From: Bradyrhizobium liaoningense
Lineage (GTDB): Bacteria; Pseudomonadota; Alphaproteobacteria; Rhizobiales; Xanthobacteraceae
Assembly (NCBI RefSeq): GCF_018130785.1
Contig: NZ_JAFCJT010000040.1
Location: 1-35,661, forward strand
Reading direction: 5' to 3'
Length of the DNA stretch: 35,661 nt
Position 1 is the first letter of the stretch. Each line of letters starts with the position of its first letter. A program made the position numbers and the translations under genes. The notes beneath the pieces are model-generated. The model was given only the letters and a program-made list of their open reading frames with translations. It searched no databases and was not told the origin of the DNA. Shown piece by piece: positions 1-6,393 of the stretch.

Positions 1-1
1 A

Positions 2-70
2 CGCCTCAAGCTCAAGCGGGCCGGCTGGAACGATGCCTTCCTCTTCGAACTCCTCGGCTACATGCGATAG
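2..70 (+). CDS. C-terminal end of an unidentified protein (cut by window edge)
   Basis: Frame 2 stays open from the window edge to a TAG at 68-70 and reads as a plausible 22-residue C-terminus that ends in FELLGYMR. The codons are G/C-rich at the third position, like the neighbours. The next gene lies on the opposite strand and converges, with its stop 26 bp away, which fits a real gene end. The fragment is too short to name. Aromatic/leucine-rich tails of this kind occur in GNAT acetyltransferases, but that is only a guess. Confidence 0.4.
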   Translation, partial: RLKLKRAGWNDAFLFELLGYMR

Positions 71-96
71 CCCTGCCCTGGAGGGGAGGGTAAGAG

Positions 97-966
97 CTAG
101 TCCGTCTCGATCGGCAGTGCCGGATCCCTCGCCCATTCGCCCATGGAGGCATCGTACAGCGTCAGCTTGTCGTAGCCGAGCTGCGTCAGCAGCAGCAGGT
201 CGACCGTCGCTGAGATGCCGCCACCGCAATAGCAGATCACATTCTTGTCGCGCGTGACGCCTTGGGCGACGAATTTCGCTTCGGCATCGGCAAGATTCGT
301 CAGCGACTTGTCGGCATTTGCGAGCGTTGCCGCAGGAACGTTGACGCTGCCGGGAACGCGGCCGGGCCGGCCGTAACGGCTCGGCTCGAGGCCTTGATGA
401 AATTGCGGTCCGAGCGCGTTGACGATCACGGTCGAGGGATCGCCGATCCGCGCCTTCACGGTATTCTTGTCGACGAAGAAGCCTGCGCGCGGTGTGGCCT
501 TGAAGGTCGTCGCCGGATAGCCCTTCGGCGCGCCTGTTACGATTGGCCGGCCCTCGGCCTTCCACTTATCCAAACCGCCGTCGAGCACCTGCGCATCGAC
601 GCCGAGCGAGCGCAGCATCCACCAGAACCGCGTCGACCACATCATGGTGCCGATGCTGTAGAGAACGATGGCTTTGGATGCGTCGGCGCCGTGGCGGCCG
701 AAGGCGGCCTCCAGCTGGGGCACTCCAGCCATCATGAAGAACTGTTGCGCGGAGGTGTCGGAGAACTCGCCTTGCAGGTCGAGGAAATCGGCGCCGGGGA
801 TGTGGCCGGCCGCGAAGGTCTTGTCGCCGGGGACAGCGCGATACGGCACGTCGCTGCCGGGCGGGACCGGCTCGTTATAGGTCGTGCAATCGTAGAGGCG
901 GAGGTTGGGATCGTCGAGGTGGGCTGCGAGTTGCTCGGTGGTGATGAGGGGTGTCGGTTGAGACAT
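97..966 (-). CDS. sseA: Thiosulfate/3-mercaptopyruvate sulfurtransferase (tandem rhodanese)
   Basis: A 289-residue, two-domain rhodanese, the normal size for the SseA family, which moves sulfane sulfur from 3-mercaptopyruvate or thiosulfate to cyanide or thiol acceptors in the cytoplasm. The N-terminal domain has GHIPGADFLDL. The C-terminal domain carries the active-site loop CGGGISAT, whose Cys would form the persulfide. The loop resembles the mercaptopyruvate type (CG-G-) more than the thiosulfate type (CRKG-), so 3-mercaptopyruvate is the more likely substrate. I chose the ATG at 966 (MSQPTPLIT) because GGAGG lies 7 nt upstream; an in-frame upstream start at 1014 lacks such a site and would run into the palindromic repeat. 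It follows the dihydroorotase-like gene on the same strand, separated by 141 bp that hold a palindrome, so co-transcription is uncertain. Confidence 0.9.
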   Translation of the reverse strand: MSQPTPLITTEQLAAHLDDPNLRLYDCTTYNEPVPPGSDVPYRAVPGDKTFAAGHIPGADFLDLQGEFSDTSAQQFFMMAGVPQLEAAFGRHGADASKAIVLYSIGTMMWSTRFWWMLRSLGVDAQVLDGGLDKWKAEGRPIVTGAPKGYPATTFKATPRAGFFVDKNTVKARIGDPSTVIVNALGPQFHQGLEPSRYGRPGRVPGSVNVPAATLANADKSLTNLADAEAKFVAQGVTRDKNVICYCGGGISATVDLLLLTQLGYDKLTLYDASMGEWARDPALPIETD

Positions 967-1009
967 TGTCGCCTCCTCCCTGCTGAGGACACTGTAGCCT
1001 TCTCCACCC

Positions 1010-1093
1010 GTCATTGCGAGCGCAGCGAAGCAATCCAGGCTGCCGCCGCGGAGGGATTCTGGATTGCTTCGTCGCTACGCTCCTCGCAATGAC
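1010..1093. repeat. Dispersed palindromic element (84 bp)
   Basis: Two imperfect inverted arms, GTCATTGCGAGCGCAGCGAA on the left and the complementary CGTCGCTACGCTCCTCGCAAT-type arm on the right, flank the sequences CAATCCAG and CTGGATTG. The element sits between the dihydroorotase-like gene and sseA. This sequence type is familiar to me as a high-copy intergenic palindrome in Bradyrhizobium. It could fold into a long hairpin in the transcript and reduce read-through into sseA. Confidence 0.8.
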
Positions 1094-1107
1094 GAGGCTG
1101 CGGCAAC

Positions 1108-2442
1108 CTACTGCTTCAGTGTCTCCAGAAACCGCACCGGCTCGCCCTGCGACGGTGTCACGATCTCGCCCTGCCACATCACGCGGCGGCCGCGGATGAA
1201 GGTGCCGACGGGCCAGCCCGTGACGCGGACGCCGTCATAGGGGGTCCAGCCGGCCTTCGAGGCCACCCATTTGTTGGTGATGGTCTCGCTGCGCTTGAGA
1301 TCGACGACCGTGAAGTCGGCGTCGTAGCCGGCGGCAATGCGGCCCTTGCAGGCCATGTTGTAGAGACGCGCGGGGCCGGCGCTGGTGAGATCCACGAACC
1401 TTGCCAGCGACAGGCGGCCGGCGTTCACGTGGTCGAGCATGAGCGGCACCAGCGTTTGCACGCCGGTCATGCCGGAGGGCGAGGCCGGATAGGTCTTCTG
1501 CTTCTCTTCGAGCGTGTGCGGGGCGTGGTCGGAGCCGAGCACATCGATGATGCCGTGCTCGATGCCACGCCAGATCCCGGCGCGGTGATCGGCGCCGCGC
1601 ACCGGCGGGTTCATCTGCGCCAGCGTGCCGAGCCGCTCGTAGCATTCGGGCGCGACCAGCGTCAGATGATGCGGCGTCGCCTCGCAGGAGGCGACATCCT
1701 TGTGGTCGCGCAGGAATTCGATCTCTTCCTTGGTCGAGATGTGCAGCACATGGATGCGCTTGCCGGTCTCGTGCGCGAGCTTGACCAGCCGCTGCGTCGC
1801 CATCAGCGCCGCGGTCTCGTCGCGCCAGACCGGATGCGAGCGCGTATCGCCCTCGATGCGCAGCGACTTGCGCTCGTTGAGGCGGTACTCGTCCTCGGCG
1901 TGGAAGGCGGCGCGGCGGCGGATCACCTGGAAGATGCGGCGCAGGCTCTCGTCGTCCTCTACCAGCAGCGCGCCGGTCGAGGAGCCGATGAACACTTTCA
2001 CACCCGCGCAGCCGGGCGCGCGTTCCAGCACAGGCAGGTCCTGCACGTTCTCGCGGGTGCCGCCGATGAAGAAGGCGAAATCGCAATGCATGCGGCGGTG
2101 GGCGCGCTTCACCTTGTCGGTGAAGGTGGCTTCCGTCACCGTGAGCGGCGAGGTGTTGGGCATCTCGAACACGGCGGTGACGCCGCCCATCACGGCGCTG
2201 CGCGAGCCGGTCTCGAGGTCTTCCTTCTGCTCCAGCCCGGGTTCGCGGAAATGCACCTGCGTGTCCATCACGCCGGGCAGGATATGCAGACCCTTGCAGT
2301 CGATCACCTCGGCGGCGGAGGCCTGCGACAGCGGGCCCAGCTCCGCGATCCGGCCGTTGGTAATGCCGATATCGCGAACACCCTCGCCGTCCTGGTTGAC
2401 GACGGTGCCGCCTTTGAGGATCACATCGAAGCGCTGGGTCAT
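1108..2442 (-). CDS. pyrC: Dihydroorotase-like cyclic amidohydrolase (altered HxH motif)
   Basis: A 444-residue amidohydrolase-fold protein, usual length for class I dihydroorotases, which interconvert carbamoyl-aspartate and dihydroorotate in pyrimidine synthesis. Visible motifs in order: VHFREPG near residue 60, a Lys in GVKVFIGSSTG at the bridging-lysine position, HAEDEYR, HVLHISTKEE, EATPHHLTL and the catalytic-type Asp in GSDHAPHT. The oddity is the first metal motif: families normally show D-x-H-x-H, but here it is D-T-Q-V-H, so the first histidine is glutamine. The protein could be a subfamily with changed metal use, a non-catalytic partner of aspartate transcarbamoylase, or act on another cyclic amide. 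I chose the ATG at 2442 (MTQRFD) over an upstream in-frame start because GAGAGG precedes it and the family begins there. pyrB is not next to it in this window. Confidence 0.8.
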   Translation of the reverse strand: MTQRFDVILKGGTVVNQDGEGVRDIGITNGRIAELGPLSQASAAEVIDCKGLHILPGVMDTQVHFREPGLEQKEDLETGSRSAVMGGVTAVFEMPNTSPLTVTEATFTDKVKRAHRRMHCDFAFFIGGTRENVQDLPVLERAPGCAGVKVFIGSSTGALLVEDDESLRRIFQVIRRRAAFHAEDEYRLNERKSLRIEGDTRSHPVWRDETAALMATQRLVKLAHETGKRIHVLHISTKEEIEFLRDHKDVASCEATPHHLTLVAPECYERLGTLAQMNPPVRGADHRAGIWRGIEHGIIDVLGSDHAPHTLEEKQKTYPASPSGMTGVQTLVPLMLDHVNAGRLSLARFVDLTSAGPARLYNMACKGRIAAGYDADFTVVDLKRSETITNKWVASKAGWTPYDGVRVTGWPVGTFIRGRRVMWQGEIVTPSQGEPVRFLETLKQ

Positions 2443-2543
2443 GGCTGAAGGCCTCTCTCGTCCCCAAGCGCAGGGCTTGAGGTCTTGTCGTTTATGCCTT
2501 GCGGGCTTACGTTCCGGAGCAACATGTCGCAAGAGATTTTCGC

Positions 2544-3419
2544 ATGAAATCAGCGTTTCTTCCCGACCGGAGCGTGATCAAGGTCGCGGGCGAGGATGCG
2601 CGCAACTTCCTCAACGGCCTCATCACGACCGATGTCGACAGGCTGAAGCCGGGCCTGGGGCGATTCGGCGCACTGCTGACGCCGCAGGGCAAGATCATCG
2701 CGGATTTCCTGATCACCGAGGTGCCCGCTGGCCATGGCGGCGGGTTCCTGATCGACTGTCCGAAGGCGCTGGCCGAGGGCCTCGCCACCAAGCTGAAATT
2801 CTACAAGCTGCGCGCCAAGGTCACGGTGGAAAACCTCGATCTCGGCGTCCTCGCGGCCTGGGACGGCCAGCTTGCGGCGCAGCCGGACCTTGCCTTCGCC
2901 GATCCACGCAATGATGCGCTCGGCTATCGCATCTTGATCCCCGAAGATCTCAAGCAGAAGCTGTCCGACCTCATCGGCGCCGAGCTGGTCGATGCGGCCG
3001 GCTACGAGGCGCACCGCATCGCGCTCGGCGTGCCGCGCGGGGGGCTCGACTTCATGTACAGCGATGCGTTCCCGCACGAGACCAACATGGACCGTCTTGC
3101 CGGCGTCGATTTCGACAAGGGCTGCTATGTCGGCCAGGAGGTCGTCTCGCGCATGCAGCATCGCGGCACCGCGCGCACCCGCAGCGTCAAGGTGCTGCTC
3201 GACGACCTCTCGCCGGAGGCCGGCGTCAGCATCCTCGCCGGCGACAAGGCGGTCGGCACGATGGGCTCGTCGGCGCAGGGCAAGGGCATCGCGCTGGTAC
3301 GTATCGACCGCGTTGCGGACGCGCTCGATGCCGGCCAGCCGCTCACCGCCGGCGGCCTCACCGTGAGGCTCGCCGAACCCGACGTCGTCCGCATTCCCCT
3401 GAAGCAGCCCACCGCATGA
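2544..3419 (+). CDS. ygfZ: Folate-binding protein YgfZ (Fe-S cluster maintenance)
   Basis: A 291-residue member of the YgfZ/GcvT-like family (IBA57 in mitochondria), which uses a tetrahydrofolate-binding fold to support assembly or repair of certain 4Fe-4S enzymes. The diagnostic signature KGCYVGQEVVSRMQHRG, with its conserved Cys, is at about residues 192-208. The N-terminal stretch DARNFLNGLITTDVD is also typical. I chose ATG 2544 (MKSAFLPDRSV); the in-frame start at 2499 would overlap the divergent promoter region. The stop overlaps the next start in ATGA, so it is translationally coupled to tag. The quinolinate synthase in this window is a 4Fe-4S enzyme and a possible client, but that is inference. 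Confidence 0.92.
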   Translation: MKSAFLPDRSVIKVAGEDARNFLNGLITTDVDRLKPGLGRFGALLTPQGKIIADFLITEVPAGHGGGFLIDCPKALAEGLATKLKFYKLRAKVTVENLDLGVLAAWDGQLAAQPDLAFADPRNDALGYRILIPEDLKQKLSDLIGAELVDAAGYEAHRIALGVPRGGLDFMYSDAFPHETNMDRLAGVDFDKGCYVGQEVVSRMQHRGTARTRSVKVLLDDLSPEAGVSILAGDKAVGTMGSSAQGKGIALVRIDRVADALDAGQPLTAGGLTVRLAEPDVVRIPLKQPTA

Positions 3420-4042
3420 GCCGAGCCCCCCGCCTGCATCCCGACGGAAAAACCCGCTGCCCCTGGCCCGGCGAAGATCCGCTCTATGTCGCCTATCACG
3501 ACACCGAATGGGGCGTGCCGGAATATGACGACCGCGCGCTCTATGAAAAGCTGATTCTCGACGGCTTCCAGGCCGGCCTCTCCTGGATCACGATCCTGCG
3601 CAAGCGGGACAATTTCCGCAAAGCCTTCGACGACTTCCAGCCGGAGAAGATCGCGCGCTACAACGACAAGAAGGTCCATGCGCTGATGAACGATGCCGGC
3701 ATCGTTCGCAACCGCGCCAAGATCGACGGCGCCATCCTGAGCGCGAAGTCGTATCTCGACATCATGGAGAAGGGCCCAGGCTTCTCGAAGCTGTTGTGGG
3801 ACTTCATGGATGGACGGCCCAAGGTCAACAATTTCAAGACCACTGCGAGCGTGCCGGCCTCGACGCCTTTGTCGGTGCAGATCTCCAAGGAACTGTCCTC
3901 GCGCGGCTTCAAATTCGTCGGCCCGACCATCGTCTACGCCTTCATGGAGGCGACCGGCATGGTCAACGACCATCTCGTCGACTGCCATTGTCACGCGAGC
4001 TGCGGCAAGACGCAGCGCAAGCCGCGCCTCAAGGCCAAATGA
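3416..4042 (+). CDS. tag: DNA-3-methyladenine glycosylase I
   Basis: A 208-residue protein matching the Tag family (constitutive 3-methyladenine glycosylase, base-excision repair of alkylated DNA). Family motifs visible are CPWPGEDPLYVAYHDTEWG at the N-terminus, GFQAGLSWITILRKRDNFR, and FVGPTIVYAFMEATGMVNDH near the C-terminus. The zinc-snap ligands known from E. coli Tag are matched: a Cys and a His near the N-terminus and H-x3-C in NDHLVDC. The C-terminal tail is rich in Lys/Arg, which may help bind DNA. The start overlaps the ygfZ stop (ATGA), and its own stop overlaps the start of the HD-domain gene in the same way, so the three genes form one operon. Confidence 0.95.
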   Translation: MSRAPRLHPDGKTRCPWPGEDPLYVAYHDTEWGVPEYDDRALYEKLILDGFQAGLSWITILRKRDNFRKAFDDFQPEKIARYNDKKVHALMNDAGIVRNRAKIDGAILSAKSYLDIMEKGPGFSKLLWDFMDGRPKVNNFKTTASVPASTPLSVQISKELSSRGFKFVGPTIVYAFMEATGMVNDHLVDCHCHASCGKTQRKPRLKAK

Positions 4043-4653
4043 CTGCGAAGAAGACGGCACGCGGCGCGGAGTCACGCGCCTGGCAGCGCATGCTGTCGGG
4101 CCGGCGGCTCGATCTGCTCGATCCCTCACCGCTCGACGTCGAGATCGCCGACATCGCGCATGGGCTGGCGCGCGTCGCGCGCTGGAACGGCCAGACCACC
4201 GGCGCGCACATCTTCTCGGTCGCGCAGCACACGCTGCTGGTGGAGACCGTGCTGCGGCACGAGATGCCGCGCGTCGATCAGCGCATGCGGCTCGCAGCTT
4301 TGCTGCACGATGCGCCCGAATATGTGATCGGCGACATGATCTCGCCGTTCAAGGCCGTGCTGGATGGCCATTACAAGGCTGTGGAGAAGCGCCTGCTCGG
4401 CGCCATCCACATTCGCTTCGGCCTGCCGCCGGTGCTCTCCGACGAGATCACGCTGGCCATCAAGGCCGCCGACCGCGGTGCGGCCTATCTGGAGGCGACC
4501 GAGCTCGCCGGCTTCAGCGATAGCGAGGCGAAGCGCCTGTTCGGCAGGGACCCCGGCCTCCCCGACAGCGTCCGCCGCGACTACCTCACGCCCTGGACCG
4601 CGGCGCGGGCCGAGAAGCAGTTCCTGGAGCGGTTCAGCGCGGTGTTCGCGTAG
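4039..4653 (+). CDS. HD-domain hydrolase, YfbR-like (probable nucleotidase/phosphohydrolase)
   Basis: A 204-residue single-domain HD protein. The metal-binding series is visible: His in FSVAQHTLLV, the HD pair in LAALLHDAPEYVIGD (residues about 88-102), and a later Asp in IKAADRGAAYLEATE. Arrangement and length resemble YfbR-like 5'-deoxynucleotidases, but alphaproteobacterial members are often annotated only as HD family hydrolases, so the substrate is unknown. The start is fixed by the ATGA overlap with tag; a longer reading upstream lies inside tag in another frame. Sharing an operon with a DNA repair glycosylase suggests a nucleotide-handling role (inference). The gene is followed by a long palindromic repeat. 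Confidence 0.85.
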   Translation: MTAKKTARGAESRAWQRMLSGRRLDLLDPSPLDVEIADIAHGLARVARWNGQTTGAHIFSVAQHTLLVETVLRHEMPRVDQRMRLAALLHDAPEYVIGDMISPFKAVLDGHYKAVEKRLLGAIHIRFGLPPVLSDEITLAIKAADRGAAYLEATELAGFSDSEAKRLFGRDPGLPDSVRRDYLTPWTAARAEKQFLERFSAVFA

Positions 4654-4664
4654 CATCATCCCTT

Positions 4665-4762
4665 CGTAGGGTGGGCAAAGCGAAGCGTGCCCACCAAACT
4701 AGCCGAGATATGCGCGGTGCGAAACGGTGGGCACGGCGCGATGCGCCTTTGCCCACCCTACG
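4665..4762. repeat. Dispersed palindromic element, GTGGGCAAAG type, copy 1
   Basis: The arms read CGTAGGGTGGGCAAAGCGAA on the left and end in CCTTTGCCCACCCTACG on the right, with internal GTGCCCACCA and GGTGGGCAC. A second copy with the same arms is at 31786-31876, which proves it is a repeated element. It closes the ygfZ-tag-HD operon and may act as its 3' hairpin. The family is one I know from Bradyrhizobium intergenic regions. Confidence 0.9.
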
Positions 4763-4797
4763 AGCGCTCGCTATAATCAGTGGCAAAAAGGTCCGCC

Positions 4798-5304
4798 ATG
4801 ATCCACGTCTGTTCCCTCGCTGCCCTTCCCGAAACCGTCCGCGTCACCAGGGCCAGCCATGTGCTGACGGTGATGGCCAATGTCGAGCAGGTGGCACGTC
4901 CGGTGTCCGTGCTGCCGGCCAACCATCTCAAGGTGTCGATGGACGACATCACCGAGGAGATGGACGGCTTCACCGCACCATCCGAAGCTCATATCGACCA
5001 GGTGCTGAATTTCGTGCGCGGCTGGGACCGCAGCGCCCCGCTGGTGGTGCATTGCTATGCCGGCATCAGCCGCTCTACCGCGAGCGCCTTCGCGGCCGTC
5101 TGCGCCCTCAATCCGGACCGCGACGAGATCGAGATCGCGAAGAAGATCCGTGCGGCGTCGCCGATCGCCTCGCCGAACCGGCGCATCGTCGGCCTTGCCG
5201 ACCGCGCGCTGGGGCGCAACGGCCGCATGCTGCGCGCGCTCGACGAAATGGGCCCGGGCGCGATGATGGTGGAAGGCCGCCCCTTCGTGATCGAGCTCGA
5301 ATGA
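4798..5304 (+). CDS. Protein tyrosine phosphatase-like protein (CX5R)
   Basis: A 168-residue protein with the phosphatase P-loop HCYAGISRSTAS at about residues 85-96 (HCxxGxSRS form of CX5R), where the Cys would be the nucleophile and the Arg would bind phosphate. The N-terminal part (HVCSLAALPETV...HVLTVM, then HLKVSMDDI) resembles the dual-specificity fold of bacterial proteins annotated as protein tyrosine phosphatases. An Asp-rich MDDITEEMD segment precedes the P-loop and may supply the general acid. I chose ATG 4798; AAAAGG lies just upstream. The real substrate is unknown. Its TGA overlaps the ATG of a 25-codon reading frame that runs exactly to the nadQ start. Confidence 0.8.
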   Translation: MIHVCSLAALPETVRVTRASHVLTVMANVEQVARPVSVLPANHLKVSMDDITEEMDGFTAPSEAHIDQVLNFVRGWDRSAPLVVHCYAGISRSTASAFAAVCALNPDRDEIEIAKKIRAASPIASPNRRIVGLADRALGRNGRMLRALDEMGPGAMMVEGRPFVIELE

Positions 5305-5321
5305 CCGCTACGCGCCACGAT

Positions 5322-5362
5322 GCAGGTGTTGCCGTCATGGCCGGGCTTGTGGCAGCACCTGC
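5322..5362 (+). promoter_or_regulatory. Strong hairpin directly upstream of nadQ
   Basis: The arms GCAGGTGTTGCC (5322-5333) and GGCAGCACCTGC (5351-5362) pair over 12 bp with one G-U pair and a 17-nt loop. The loop contains GTCATGGCCGGGCTTGT, which matches one arm of the palindrome at 22545. The hairpin ends 12 nt before the nadQ ATG and nadQ has no obvious Shine-Dalgarno, so the structure could limit nadQ translation or end transcription from the phosphatase gene. There is no U-run, so a rho-independent terminator is less likely. Confidence 0.5.
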
Positions 5363-5374
5363 GATCATCATCGC

Positions 5375-6343
5375 ATGAGCGACAAGTTCCTCACGCCGAT
5401 CGAGATCGGCCTGACCGCGGCGATCGTCGCGATCGAGGACCACGAGCCGCTGATCCTGTCCGCGCGCGGCACCGACGGTCTGGCCGGCCTGCCGTTCGGC
5501 CCGTTCGATGCGCTCAGCCATCGCACCTTCGAGATCGGCCTGCGCGCCTGGGTCGAGGCGCAGGCGGGCTTGCGGCTCGGCTATGTCGAGCAGCTCTATA
5601 CGTTCGGCGATCGCGGACGCCATGCGGAGGCCGGCGACATCGGCGCGCATATGGTGTCGATCGGATATCTCGCGCTGACGCGCGCGGTGGGCGGCGAACT
5701 CGCAGCGACTGGCGCGAGCTTCGAACCGTGGTATCGCTTCCTTCCCTGGGAAGACTGGCGCGAGGAGCCGCCCGCGATCATCGCCCGTGACATCATTCCG
5801 GCGCTGACGTCATGGGCCGAAGAGGAGACGCCCGAGACCACACGCGCACTGCCGCGCCGGGATCGCGTGCGGTTCTATTTCGGTCTCGACGGCGCGCCCT
5901 GGGACGAGGAGCGCGTGCTCGACCGCTATGAGCTGCTCTACGAGGCCGGACTGATCGAGGAGGCACGGCGCGACGGCCGCCCTGCGGCATTGGCGCGCAA
6001 GGTGCTTCCCGCGCTCGGCACATCCATGCGTTTCGATCACCGCCGGATTCTCGCCACCGCGATCGCGCGGCTGCGTGCGAAACTGAAGTATCGTCCTGTG
6101 GTGTTTGAACTTTTGCCCGCCGAGTTCACACTCACTGAGTTGCAGTACACGGTGGAGGCGATCTCCGGCCGGCACCTGCACAAGCAGAATTTCCGCCGCC
6201 TGGTCGAAACCGAAGCCCTGGTCGAACCGACCGGGGTGATGTCGACACAGACAGGCGGACGGCCGGCGGCGCTCTACCGCTTCCGCCGCGACGTGCTCCA
6301 GGAGCGACCCGCGCCGGGCTTGCGCGTCCGCTCCCGGCGCTAG
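5375..6343 (+). CDS. nadQ: NadQ/NrtR-type transcriptional regulator of NAD synthesis
   Basis: A 322-residue protein with a Nudix-like N-terminal domain (about residues 8-150) and a C-terminal winged helix (about 240-310). The stretch YVEQLYTFGD followed by VSIGYLALTR is typical of the NrtR/NadQ group. The Nudix box is degenerate: the region LRAWVEAQAGL keeps Arg, one Glu and Gly but has lost the other catalytic glutamates, so it should bind an NAD-related effector instead of hydrolysing it. The C-terminal part FTLTELQYTVEAISGRHLHK followed by NFRR matches the DNA-binding wing. NadQ (COG4111) is known as the alphaproteobacterial regulator of nadABC, and that operon with two matching inverted repeats lies at 18821-22537. 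The start is the ATG at 5375, which lacks a clear RBS. Confidence 0.82.
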   Translation: MSDKFLTPIEIGLTAAIVAIEDHEPLILSARGTDGLAGLPFGPFDALSHRTFEIGLRAWVEAQAGLRLGYVEQLYTFGDRGRHAEAGDIGAHMVSIGYLALTRAVGGELAATGASFEPWYRFLPWEDWREEPPAIIARDIIPALTSWAEEETPETTRALPRRDRVRFYFGLDGAPWDEERVLDRYELLYEAGLIEEARRDGRPAALARKVLPALGTSMRFDHRRILATAIARLRAKLKYRPVVFELLPAEFTLTELQYTVEAISGRHLHKQNFRRLVETEALVEPTGVMSTQTGGRPAALYRFRRDVLQERPAPGLRVRSRR

Positions 6344-6393
6344 ATCCTGGATTTGCGTGACCGGCCCCTGCCCGCCGGTTGCCTGGAGGCTTC

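Noticed and set aside
5375..6343. Active Nudix hydrolase
   Set aside because: The catalytic Nudix box is degenerate and a winged-helix domain is attached; a regulator is the better call.
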